A stretch of 10,603 nucleotides of DNA from Candidatus Methanophagales archaeon (GTDB lineage: Archaea > Halobacteriota > Syntropharchaeia > Alkanophagales > Methanospirareceae). Each line of letters begins with the position of its first letter. The first letter of the stretch is position 1. The DNA lies in the NCBI GenBank assembly GCA_023131215.1, contig JAGLZV010000032.1:1-10603 (forward strand), given 5' to 3'. Positions 1-6,487 of the stretch are shown here, piece after piece. Under the pieces are notes generated by a model. The model saw nothing but the letters and a program-made list of their open reading frames with translations, made no database searches and was not told the origin of the DNA. The position numbers and the translations under genes are program-made.

Positions 1-444
1 GAGGCAACCGATAAATGGGGTGTAAAGGTGGTTCGGGTAGAGGTTCAGAAGATTGACCCACCACAGGACATCGCAGACGCAATGAGTAAGCAGATGAAGG
101 CAGAACGTGAGAAGAGAGCAACTATTTTGAGCGCAGAGGCATACAAAGAAAAGCAGATTCTTGAGGCAGAAGGAGATAAGCAAAATGAGGTACTAAAGGC
201 AGAAGGTGATCGTGCCGCAGCTATACTTCGAGCAGAAGGTGAAGCAAAGGCTATTGAGAGCGTCTCAAGAGCGGCAGAGGAGTTCTTCATTGGAAATGCG
301 CAGGTTTTGAAACAACTTGAGGTGACTCAGGCATCTCTGCAGGATAATACAAAGATAGTCGTATCGGATCAGTCAAAGCTGATTAACATTCTCGATATGC
401 TGAAAGAGGGTGATAAAAAGAGGATTGTTCCGATAGAGAAGTAA
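1..444 (+). CDS. SPFH/stomatin-like (band 7) protein, C-terminal part
   Basis: This is the 3' part of a membrane-scaffold protein of the SPFH (stomatin/prohibitin/flotillin/QmcA) superfamily; the frame is open from base 1, so the start and the N-terminal membrane anchor lie outside the window. The first visible residues (KWGVKVVRVEVQKIDPP, then DIADAMSKQMKAEREKRA) match the end of the band 7 domain and its AEREKRA hallmark. A charged Ala/Glu-rich helix follows, with three spaced AEG repeats (LEAEGDKQ, LKAEGDRA, LRAEGEAK), the typical coiled coil that drives oligomerisation. The tail (residues about 100-147 of the visible part) ends in TAA. Family members form large membrane-bound rings and often pair with an NfeD-like protease partner, but no partner is visible here. 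Six T's follow the stop (445-450), a possible weak archaeal terminator. The family call is firm; the physiological role is not known from this sequence. Confidence 0.9.
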   Translation, partial: EATDKWGVKVVRVEVQKIDPPQDIADAMSKQMKAEREKRATILSAEAYKEKQILEAEGDKQNEVLKAEGDRAAAILRAEGEAKAIESVSRAAEEFFIGNAQVLKQLEVTQASLQDNTKIVVSDQSKLINILDMLKEGDKKRIVPIEK

Positions 445-460
445 TTTTTTACGTAGGATA

Positions 461-535
461 ATTGCCCGTTAGAGGCTGTCCCGTGTATGGGGCAGTCTCT
501 TAAGTGCGGGGTATGTGACTTAGGAGCAGGGCAAT
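461..535 (+). repeat. Foldable 75-base element with IS-end-like inner hairpin
   Basis: Three nested pairings are visible. The outer arms ATTGCCC (461-467) and GGGCAAT (529-535) are perfect complements. The inner hairpin pairs 472-482 (GAGGCTGTCCC) with 489-499 (GGGGCAGTCTC) around loop GTGTAT; 9 pairs are Watson-Crick and 2 are G-U if transcribed. A second hairpin pairs 500-505 with 518-523, and could extend at the expense of the first. Together they make a three-way junction ending 25 bases before the start of the DUF262-HNH gene. Both arms of the inner hairpin resemble the terminal inverted repeat of the downstream IS1182-type element: the left arm shares its first 11 bases and the right arm is a diverged inverted copy. 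So it may be an internally deleted IS remnant, a structured leader, or both. TTA flanks the inner hairpin on both sides (469-471 and 500-502). No T-run follows, so an intrinsic terminator is unlikely. Confidence 0.5.
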
Positions 536-560
536 CAGGAAGAAAGGGCGGTAGAAAATT

Positions 561-1766
561 ATGAAAATAATTGAATATGACAAACGAGTTAGCCATTTTC
601 GTACTAGAAAAGATCAATATCCGATTAATAGGGAGTATCAAAGAGAACAGAAGGGTATTTGGTCCTTAGAGGATAAACAATATTTAATCGACAGTATTCT
701 AAAAAAACTTGCCTTACCAAAATTTTATTTTCGCAAATTAGATGACAAAAAGTATGAGATCGTAGACGGACAACAGCGACTTGAAACTATATGGGAATTT
801 TAGGGGGATAAATTATGGATACCAGGAGAAAGGTATGGCTATGAGAAAAAAAGAATACGATATAGAGATATGTATGGGGATGACCAAGATACTTTTGATG
901 ATTTTATACTCAATGGTAGGGCACTAATAAATTTTGAAGATAAAGATACTCGGGAGTTGTTTAGCAGACTCCAGCGTGGTAAACCCTTAAACGTTCCTGA
1001 GAAACTAAATGCTTTCCCGGGTGATATCGTTCCTCTTATGAGGAATTTAGGAGCACATCCTTTTTTTTCCAAGGTTGAATTTTCCTTAAAACGTTATAAA
1101 AAGTACCATATCGCCGCAAAACTGTTACTTATTGAAAAAGATGGAATAACCGAAACACAGCCGAAAAAATTATTCGAGTTTTTTAAATCAAATAAGAGTT
1201 TAAGCAATGAGTCAAAAGTTGCGAAAAAAAATAATCGCGTATTGAACTTTATGGATAAGGTATTTCCTGAAAGTAAAGTTCCAGAAATTAACAGTGAATC
1301 TTGGTTTTTAAATATTTATCTCCTTTCATCCAGATTGCTTGAGAATTACAACATGGATTCAAAACATAAAAATCTCCATGACTTCTATATTCAAACATGG
1401 GCTAAAGTTGAAAAAGCCAGAAAAACGTCTTCGGGGGAAACAGAAATACTAAGATTTGTAGATGCAAATACCAAAGGAACGAATAGCAAAGCAAATATTG
1501 ATTTCAGATTTGATTTTTTAATAGAACGATTTTTACAACTTAATGAAGATATAGAATTATTAGATACAAATCGCAATTTCGATCACTATGAAAAAACTGT
1601 GATATATAGAAGAGACAAAGGCTTCTGTCAGGAATGCGGAAAAAAAGTCGAGTGGGAAGAGTATGATGCGGACCATATCAAACCCCACGCTAAAGGAGGT
1701 AAGACAACGATTTCAAATGGACAAGTTTTATGTTATAGTTGCAATAGGAGTTTAGGAAAAAAGTAA
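561..1766 (+). pseudogene. DUF262-HNH endonuclease gene interrupted by one in-frame TAG
   Basis: One reading frame of 402 codons runs from ATG 561 to TAA 1764-1766, broken only by TAG at 801-803 (codon 81). Before the TAG lies the start of a DUF262 (ParB/sulfiredoxin-like) domain: YQRE (26-29), a W followed by an LIDSIL helix, and the signature DGQQR (69-73). After it, still in frame, DUF262 continues (GDKLWIPGERYG, then ELFSRLQRG and LNVPEKLNA). A C-terminal HNH nuclease has CQEC (356-359), DADH (369-372), HAKGG and LCYSC (390-394), giving two zinc-binding CxxC pairs and the catalytic His. DUF262 proteins such as GmrS and SspE act in defence against modified phage DNA using an NTP-driven nuclease. 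The gene is clearly more AT-rich than its neighbours (19 G/C in 1201-1260), which suggests transfer. A purine-rich GGCGGT lies about 5 bases before the start. It may be a recent pseudogene, a TAG-recoded gene, or two pieces; ATG 870 could restart translation but lacks an obvious ribosome site. Confidence 0.75.
801..803 (+). other. In-frame TAG inside DUF262 domain
   Basis: The codon sits between TIWEF and GDKLWIPGERYG, in the loop after the DGQQR motif. The frame is preserved on both sides, so a single base change explains it without any indel. It would replace one residue; TAT, TAC, TGG, CAG, GAG, AAG, TCG and TTG are all one step away. Nonsense mutation, sequencing or assembly error, and pyrrolysine or suppressor decoding are the possible explanations. 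Confidence 0.8.
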
Positions 1767-1826
1767 CATGAATGAGATTATATGCTCTCGTTTTAAGTTG
1801 TAATTTATAAAAGGATGCCTCGTGGT

Positions 1827-1830
1827 TTCA
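1827..1830. repeat. Left target-site duplication TTCA of IS1182-type element
   Basis: TTCA immediately precedes the left terminal repeat GAGGCTG. The same four bases at 3568-3571 immediately follow the right terminal repeat. A matching 4-bp duplication fixes the insertion-sequence boundaries at 1831 and 3567. Confidence 0.7.
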
Positions 1831-1846
1831 GAGGCTGTCCCATAAT
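1831..1846 (+). repeat. Left terminal inverted repeat (IRL)
   Basis: GAGGCTGTCCCATAAT matches the reverse complement of 3552-3567 at 15 of 16 positions. The same core GAGGCTGTCC recurs at 472-481 and 3955-3964, outside this element. Confidence 0.85.
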
Positions 1847-1871
1847 CCCATAATCAAACAACTTTCCGATA

Positions 1872-1881
1872 CTTTTATATG
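1872..1881 (+). promoter_or_regulatory. TATA-like box for transposase
   Basis: CTTTTATATG lies 23-32 bases upstream of ATG 1904. That is the spacing expected of an archaeal TATA box driving a leaderless or nearly leaderless transcript. No Shine-Dalgarno sequence is seen before the ATG, which fits. Inferred from sequence only. Confidence 0.5.
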
Positions 1882-1903
1882 CTTTCAACCCCATATCAAC
1901 CTT

Positions 1904-3670
1904 ATGTCATTCATAAGAAGATCCCGCAATCAAAATTGGCTATTTCCCCCGAGTATAGCAGACCTAATCGAAGAAGACCACATTTGTAGACTTGTAGATG
2001 AGATAGTAGAAGGTATAGACCTTAAAAGGGTTGAGGAGAGATATGATGGCCCTGGCAGTCCTGCATATCATCCAAAGGTTATGATGAAACTCCTCATCCA
2101 GGGTACCATCGATGGGATTCGGTCTTCTCGAAAGATTTCTAAGGCAACAAAGGAAAATGTTGTGTATATGTACCTTTCAGACCGCTTGAAACCCGATTTC
2201 CGCACGATCTGCAGGTTCAGGAAGGATAATTTAGAAACCATCAAACTTGTTATTGCTGAGATTGCAAAATCGGCTCGGGAGATGGGCATGGTAAACCTCG
2301 GGCATTTGAGCATCGATGGCACAAAGATCAAAGCTTCAGCCTCGAATTTCAGCGTACTATCGAAAGAAGAGCTTGATGAGTTAAAAGAGGCTATTGACAC
2401 GGAACTTCGAAAAGGCATTGAAATTGATGAGATGGAAGACAAGATTTATGGCGATACCGATCCAGATAAGCTTCCAAAACCTTTCAAAGACATCAAAGAG
2501 AAGATAAGAAAGGATAAAGCAGCAAAGATCGTCGACCAGTATAAAAAAGGCGCCCGGAAAGAGAAGAATCGAATCGAAAAACAACTTGACAGGGCTCAAA
2601 ATGAACTTGAAGCATCAGGAAAAGATTTTGTGAGTTTTACCGACCCGGAAAGCAGGTTCATGTCAAACAAAAAGCATTTCACCGAATTCTCTTATAACCC
2701 ACAGGTAACGGTTGATGCTGAGCATGGAATTGTCGTGGCAGAGGATGTGGTCCAAAATGTCAGGGATGTAGGCCAGTTGAAGCCACAAATCGAACAGACT
2801 GAAGAGGTTTTTGGTAAACTGCCAAAAAATACAATCGTATCCGCCGATAATGATTATCACTCCGCAGAAAACATTGATTTTTTGAAAGAACACGAGTTAG
2901 ACGGATATATTCCCCATGAGAAGCTTGCGTCCAGGATGAAGGGCAAAACCAAAGAATCGGGGAGATTTGACAAGGATAAGTTCAAATATAACGCCGAAAA
3001 AGATGAATTCACCTGTCCAAGTGGAGAAACAGTAAGATTCAGCTTTGAATACTTTGATAAGCACAAGGGAAAACAGGTGAGGGTTTATCGAGGCGTAGGA
3101 TGTGCTCAATGTTCGGATAAAAAGCTCTGCACAAAAAGCAAGCGCAAACCAAAGCTGATCAAATGCTACGGCAATGAGGCTAATATGCGCGAGATGGCTG
3201 AGAAGATGGAGTCGCCGGAAGGGCAGGAGGTCTATTGTGTGAGAGCAAAAACGGTAGAAAGGCTGTTCGGGCACGTTAAGCAAAATATCGGGTTAAGGGA
3301 GTTTTTAACCAGAGGTTTGAGGGGCATGAGTGCAGAATTCAGTCTGGCATGCATAGCGCATAATTTGAAGAGAATCTGGATGATAAAAAGTCAAATTGAA
3401 GGTATTGGGGTGAATCCTACCGAAGATGGACGTTTTGATCACACTTTTCTCAAAAGTTTGTGTTTAAGGATTAAGGGGGCATGGTCTAATTTCTTATCTT
3501 CTCTGAGCGAAAGTTTAAGGCATAAAGCAATTATTGAGTATTTTAAAGTCAATTGTGGGACAGCCTCTTCAACCCGGGGTTACGTCACTTTAAGGAAGAA
3601 AGAGAAGGCGATAAAATATACAATTAGCATAATCCATCAATTTGAATACTTAAAATATTTTATCACTTAA
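1904..3670 (+). CDS. IS1182-family DDE transposase, reading out of the element
   Basis: This 588-residue protein should catalyse cut-and-paste or copy transposition of its element. The N-terminus has the family's helix-rich DNA-binding region (NWLFPPSIADLIEEDH at about 11-26; YHPKVMMKLLIQG at 55-67). The likely catalytic triad is Asp138 (LSIDGTKIKA), Asp315 (VSADNDYHS) and Glu452 (VERLFGHVKQN). A charged coiled-coil insertion (about 155-240) and a cysteine cluster (C371, C400, C403, C409) also match the family. The frame has no stop before the right terminal repeat: codons 1-554 lie within the element, codon 555 straddles its edge, and about 33 more residues come from host DNA up to TAA 3668-3670. 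The last 21 bases overlap the 3' end of the convergent small gene. Loss of a native stop, or natural reliance on flanking DNA, could explain this. Active-site residues look intact. Confidence 0.9.
   Translation: MSFIRRSRNQNWLFPPSIADLIEEDHICRLVDEIVEGIDLKRVEERYDGPGSPAYHPKVMMKLLIQGTIDGIRSSRKISKATKENVVYMYLSDRLKPDFRTICRFRKDNLETIKLVIAEIAKSAREMGMVNLGHLSIDGTKIKASASNFSVLSKEELDELKEAIDTELRKGIEIDEMEDKIYGDTDPDKLPKPFKDIKEKIRKDKAAKIVDQYKKGARKEKNRIEKQLDRAQNELEASGKDFVSFTDPESRFMSNKKHFTEFSYNPQVTVDAEHGIVVAEDVVQNVRDVGQLKPQIEQTEEVFGKLPKNTIVSADNDYHSAENIDFLKEHELDGYIPHEKLASRMKGKTKESGRFDKDKFKYNAEKDEFTCPSGETVRFSFEYFDKHKGKQVRVYRGVGCAQCSDKKLCTKSKRKPKLIKCYGNEANMREMAEKMESPEGQEVYCVRAKTVERLFGHVKQNIGLREFLTRGLRGMSAEFSLACIAHNLKRIWMIKSQIEGIGVNPTEDGRFDHTFLKSLCLRIKGAWSNFLSSLSESLRHKAIIEYFKVNCGTASSTRGYVTLRKKEKAIKYTISIIHQFEYLKYFIT
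3552..3567 (-). repeat. Right terminal inverted repeat (IRR)
   Basis: Its reverse complement, GAGGCTGTCCCACAAT, matches the left repeat except for one C/T change. It is read through in frame by the transposase gene as N-C-G-T-A-S. Confidence 0.85.
3568..3571. repeat. Right target-site duplication TTCA
   Basis: TTCA directly follows the right terminal repeat and equals the four bases before the left repeat (1827-1830). The next 78 bases (3572-3649) hold only the readout tail of the transposase frame; I see no other feature there. Confidence 0.7.
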
Positions 3671-3949
3671 AGGATGAGCAGGCTGTACACGGAGATGGGT
3701 CAATGAAACAATAACTGCTTCTTTGTTCTCTTCAAGTATAGTGCAAACTATACCGCCCATATCTCCGGAGTCAAATACCTTAGTTATCTTTAATTCTGTA
3801 TCCATGCTAATGTCTTTCCCCTGTTTACGAAAGAGTTGAGCAAGTTCTTTAGACGGATAAACGGGAATAGGCAAATACCTTTCCATTTCTTTGATTAGTT
3901 CAATATTCGTCTCCTTTATTACAATATATGCTCTTAATTTTTTTAACAT
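3650..3949 (-). CDS. Small conserved-looking protein of unknown function (99 aa)
   Basis: I do not recognise this gene. The 99-residue product looks like a real folded soluble protein: an N-terminal mixed segment (LKKLRAYIVIKETNIELIKEMERYL), a helical region with YPSKELAQLFRKQG (about 33-46), then an alternating hydrophobic pattern (ELKITKVFDSGDMGGIVCTI, VIVSLTHLRV) that suggests a beta-rich C-terminal half. There are no membrane segments and only one Cys, so no metal site is evident. It ends in TAA just after HPLSDKIF, about 80 bases from the insertion sequence; the C-terminus may be shortened, but no continuation in this or the other frames is convincing. The start ATG (3947-3949) lies five bases from a solitary insertion-sequence-end motif (3955-3964) and has no Shine-Dalgarno. 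Transcription is convergent with the transposase and divergent from polX. The composition and clean reading frame support coding; function is unknown. Confidence 0.6.
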   Translation of the reverse strand: MLKKLRAYIVIKETNIELIKEMERYLPIPVYPSKELAQLFRKQGKDISMDTELKITKVFDSGDMGGIVCTILEENKEAVIVSLTHLRVQPAHPLSDKIF

Positions 3950-3954
3950 TTAAA

Positions 3955-3970
3955 GAGGCTGTCCAATAAA
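3955..3970 (+). repeat. Solitary IS-end-like sequence
   Basis: GAGGCTGTCCAATAAA matches the left terminal repeat of the insertion sequence (1831-1846) at 14 of 16 positions and has the same orientation. No transposase sequence follows; 50 bases later polX begins. It is best read as the stub of a second, almost fully deleted copy, or a mobilisable short end. It lies in the shared upstream region of the small minus-strand gene and polX, so it may affect their promoters. Confidence 0.55.
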
Positions 3971-4019
3971 TGAAAACACTAAGAAAATAAAGTACCAAAT
4001 TCGAATTATAAATTATAAG

Positions 4020-5750
4020 ATGATAAACCTCGACATGGCAAGGATTTTTGACGAAATTGCAGATATTTTGGAAGTAAAAGGGGAGAATTCATTCAGAATA
4101 AGAGCATACAGGCGAGCAGCTCGGACGATAGAAACACTTGCGCAGGACCTGAAGGTGATAGCAGAACGAGGAGGAGTCGGCGAATTAAAGAAAATACCGG
4201 GGGTGGGGGAAGGAATAGCGAAGAAGATAGTGGAGATAGCAAAAACTGGTGATTGCAAGAAACATAGAGAGCTAATGCAAGAAGTGCCTGCGGGTTTGCT
4301 TGAACTATTGGCTATTCCTCGTGTCGGTCCGAAGACTTTGGCAAAGGTGCACGAAGAGGTCGGAATAAGTAGCATAGAAGAATTGGAGGAAGCTGCGAAA
4401 TCGCATACGTTAGAAGGGCTCCCGGGATTGGGCGCTAAGGTAGAAGAGAACATATTGAAAGGAATAGAGCAATACAGGAGGTATAAAGGACGTGCATTGC
4501 TTTCTAAAGCGCTTCCTTATGCCGAATCAATAGTAACCGAGTTGAGGAAATTAGATGCGGTGGATAAAATAACAATTGCAGGCAGTTTGCGCAGGATGCG
4601 TGAGACGATAGGAGATATAGATATATTGGTGGCGTCAAAGAGACCGAAGGAAGTAATAGATTCGTTCACGAGTCTTGACGGCGTAGAGGATATAGTGGCA
4701 AAAGGAGATACGAAATCATCTATTGTATTGAAGGGGATAGATGTGGACTTGAGGGTGGTGGATGCTGTTTCATTTGGCGCTGCTGCTCATTATTTCACGG
4801 GTTCCAAGCACCATAACATAAGAATCAGGGAGTTGGGGGTGAAGAAAGGGTTAAAGATAAATGAATACGGTGTTTTCAGGGGTGATGAGAGGATAGGAGG
4901 GGAGGACGAGGAGGATGTGTTCAAAAGTGTGGGTGTCGCATATATCCCGCCGGAGTTGAGAGAAGACCGTGGTGAGGTAGAAGCTGCTAAAGAGAACAGA
5001 ATACCGAAATTGTTGGAGCAAAACGACATAAAAGGAGATTTGCACGTGCATACAAAATGGAGTGATGGAAAGAACAGCATAGAGGAGATGGCTGTGACTG
5101 CTATTTCATTGGGTTATGAGTATATCGCTGTAGCAGACCATTCTCCCGCGGTTGGTATTGCAGGGGGAATGAATGAGGATAAAGTAAAGAAGAGGGAAAA
5201 GGAGATAGAAAAGGTGAATGAGGGATTTGAAGATGAAGGTGTCGATTTCAGGGTTTTATCTGCATCGGAGGTGGATATAAAGTCGGATTACTCTATGGAT
5301 TTCACGGATGAGATATTGGAATCATTAGATGTGGTAGTAGGTGCGGTTCATAGTAAATTCACGCAGGATAGGGAAACGATGACGAAACGAATCGTAACCG
5401 CGATGGAGAACCCGAATGTGGATATAATTGCACATCCCACAGGGCGTGTTCTGGGTAAAAGGGACCCGTATGAGGTGGATATGGAGAAGTTAATGGAGGT
5501 GGCAAAGGATACTGGCACGATAATGGAACTGAATTCTTTCCCTGACAGACTCGACCTTAACGATATGCATTGCAAGATGGCGAAGGATTACGGCGTGTTG
5601 ATTGCAATCTCAACAGATGCGCATGATGCGATGCAGATGGGGGCAGTGATAAAATATGGGGTGGCAACAGCAAGAAGGGGATGGCTCGAAGCAAAAGACG
5701 TGGTGAATACGAGGGAGTTAGAGGAGATGATGAGGTTATTGAAAGGTTGA
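4020..5750 (+). CDS. polX: DNA polymerase X / PHP-domain 3'-5' exonuclease (PolX)
   Basis: A full-length (576 aa) bacterial/archaeal-type PolX, a gap-filling repair polymerase with an attached PHP metal-dependent phosphoesterase that trims 3' ends or processes AP sites. In order: an N-terminal 8-kDa-like helical region (FRIRAYRRAARTIE, 25-38); helix-hairpin-helix DNA-binding motifs near 57-70 (IPGVGEGIAKKI), 99-110 (IPRVGPKTLAKV) and 134-145 (LPGLGAKVEENI); the polymerase palm with GSLRRMRETIGDIDIL (188-203), catalytic Asp199 and Asp201, and a third Asp at 243 (DVDLRVV); and the PHP domain with LHVHTKWSDG (341-350), ADHS (372-375), E417, VHS (443-445), AHPTG (471-475) and STDAH (531-535). All expected metal ligands appear present. 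ATG 4020 is kept because the residues up to ARIFDEIADILEVKGE fit the family N-terminus; ATG 4035 is an alternative. No Shine-Dalgarno is seen, which suggests a leaderless message. The stop is 12 bases from the convergent next gene. Confidence 0.95.
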   Translation: MINLDMARIFDEIADILEVKGENSFRIRAYRRAARTIETLAQDLKVIAERGGVGELKKIPGVGEGIAKKIVEIAKTGDCKKHRELMQEVPAGLLELLAIPRVGPKTLAKVHEEVGISSIEELEEAAKSHTLEGLPGLGAKVEENILKGIEQYRRYKGRALLSKALPYAESIVTELRKLDAVDKITIAGSLRRMRETIGDIDILVASKRPKEVIDSFTSLDGVEDIVAKGDTKSSIVLKGIDVDLRVVDAVSFGAAAHYFTGSKHHNIRIRELGVKKGLKINEYGVFRGDERIGGEDEEDVFKSVGVAYIPPELREDRGEVEAAKENRIPKLLEQNDIKGDLHVHTKWSDGKNSIEEMAVTAISLGYEYIAVADHSPAVGIAGGMNEDKVKKREKEIEKVNEGFEDEGVDFRVLSASEVDIKSDYSMDFTDEILESLDVVVGAVHSKFTQDRETMTKRIVTAMENPNVDIIAHPTGRVLGKRDPYEVDMEKLMEVAKDTGTIMELNSFPDRLDLNDMHCKMAKDYGVLIAISTDAHDAMQMGAVIKYGVATARRGWLEAKDVVNTRELEEMMRLLKG

Positions 5751-5762
5751 GAAATTCATTTC

Positions 5763-6350
5763 TTATTCGCTGACCAGGAGCAAGAGTTCTCTTACTTTTT
5801 CTATCTCCTCAAATACATCTGCCTTTGCTTGCGAATCTGGTTCTTCAAATAGTTTCCTTTCCAAGCTACTTAAATCCCTTTCCAGCGTAGCAAATTCTCC
5901 TCGCGCATACACTTCCTGTATATAGGGTATCTTCATTACTTGAGCCAATAACATTCCCACACGAGCTTTTATCCATTTTGTAGAGGTTGATACGGGCACC
6001 TCTTCAGGTGATTCGCTGGGTCCATAGACAGAAATATATGCTTTAGCCTCTATATTTTTCACTTCCGCTTCGACTTCAGCCTCGCGTTTTTTCACATCAA
6101 CCGATGGAAATCCAAACAGAGCGATATAATTCAAATAAAGCTCATCCAAGCTGTTGTATAATTCTTCCTTCTCTTCTGCATCTCCAATCCCTCCTATGCT
6201 TTTGCCAATCCTGATTTTATGCCTGTACATAGCACGAATTTTTTCTTCTTCCGTTCGCCAAGAAGAATAAAAAATAGAAGGATAAATTAGTTCCTCTAAT
6301 ACATTTATCCTTATTCTTGGGTCGAAAATCGCTATTCTATATTCGCGCAT
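5763..6350 (-). CDS. Hypothetical protein (195 aa), divergent from mch
   Basis: I do not recognise this protein. It is 195 residues, soluble and mostly helical by eye, with no signal peptide, membrane span or Cys. Visible parts are an N-terminal segment MREYRIAIFDPRIRINVLEELIYP, a charged middle with SIGGIGDAEEKEELYNSLDELY (about 50-71), an acidic/basic helix KKREAEVEAEVKNIEAK (about 87-103), a short SESPEEVPVSTST linker (about 111-123), and a C-terminal amphipathic helix pair rich in Glu, Leu and Arg (about 145-195) that could form a coiled coil. The start ATG (6348-6350) has AAGGGT about 6 bases upstream on its strand and an AT-rich ACTTTAAAAAG about 30 bases upstream as a possible TATA box. 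It shares a 137-base spacer with divergently transcribed mch, so co-regulation is possible but only inferred. It ends 12 bases from the stop of polX on the other strand. Confidence 0.75.
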   Translation of the reverse strand: MREYRIAIFDPRIRINVLEELIYPSIFYSSWRTEEEKIRAMYRHKIRIGKSIGGIGDAEEKEELYNSLDELYLNYIALFGFPSVDVKKREAEVEAEVKNIEAKAYISVYGPSESPEEVPVSTSTKWIKARVGMLLAQVMKIPYIQEVYARGEFATLERDLSSLERKLFEEPDSQAKADVFEEIEKVRELLLLVSE

Positions 6351-6443
6351 GGCATACCCTTATTATTTAGAAAAGCGGACTTTTTAAAGTTTTTCATTTT
6401 TTACTTTAGCAATACAAATACATGCATCGCAACAAATCATATC

Positions 6444-6453
6444 CTTATAAATA
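6444..6453 (+). promoter_or_regulatory. TATA box of mch
   Basis: CTTATAAATA is a near-ideal archaeal TATA box. Initiation about 25 bases downstream would fall near 6473, leaving a very short leader that still carries AAAGGTGG (6475-6482). This placement rules out the upstream in-frame ATG at 6455, which lies inside the promoter. Confidence 0.6.
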
Positions 6454-6474
6454 GGTGTATGGTATTGTAATAGC

Positions 6475-6482
6475 AAAGGTGG
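6475..6482 (+). promoter_or_regulatory. Ribosome binding site of mch
   Basis: AAAGGTGG ends 5 bases before ATG 6488 and 8 bases before ATG 6491. It supports translation starting at one of these two tandem ATGs rather than at 6455. Confidence 0.6.
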
Positions 6483-6487
6483 AAAAA

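Larger units (their letters stand above)
1831..3567 (+). mobile_element. Complete IS1182-family insertion sequence, 1737 bp
   Basis: The element is bounded by terminal inverted repeats 1831-1846 (GAGGCTGTCCCATAAT) and 3552-3567, whose reverse complement is GAGGCTGTCCCACAAT, so 15 of 16 positions match. Both ends are flanked by TTCA. It carries one transposase gene transcribed left to right. The size and single DDE transposase fit the IS1182 family. Directly inside the left end the 8-mer CCCATAAT is repeated in tandem (1839-1846, 1847-1854); the right end has only one diverged copy. An archaeal TATA-like box (1872-1881) lies inside the left end, so the element brings its own promoter. The element sits in the space between the DUF262-HNH gene and a small minus-strand gene, and no gene is visibly cut by it. 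Close similarity of the two ends and the clean duplication suggest a recent arrival. Confidence 0.85.

Noticed and set aside
471..500. Intrinsic terminator of the SPFH gene
   Set aside because: The hairpin has no following T-run and its arms match IS ends. The T6 right after the stop codon is a better, though weak, terminator candidate.
870..1766. Separate gene starting at ATG 870 encoding only the HNH part
   Set aside because: The frame continues unbroken upstream to the TAG with DUF262-like residues, and no ribosome site precedes 870. A split of one ancestral gene explains it better, although restart cannot be excluded.
1839..1854. Tandem CCCATAAT repeat as a separate repeat array
   Set aside because: Only two units, lying inside the IS left end. 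It is described with the IS instead.
472..3567. Composite transposon carrying the nuclease, bounded by the end at 472 and the right IS end
   Set aside because: The flanks do not match (GTTA before 472, TTCA after 3567), whereas TTCA on both sides supports the single IS 1831-3567.
6455..6487. Upstream start of mch at ATG 6455
   Set aside because: It directly follows the TATA box and would lie upstream of the expected transcript start. The ribosome site and family N-terminus favour 6488/6491.
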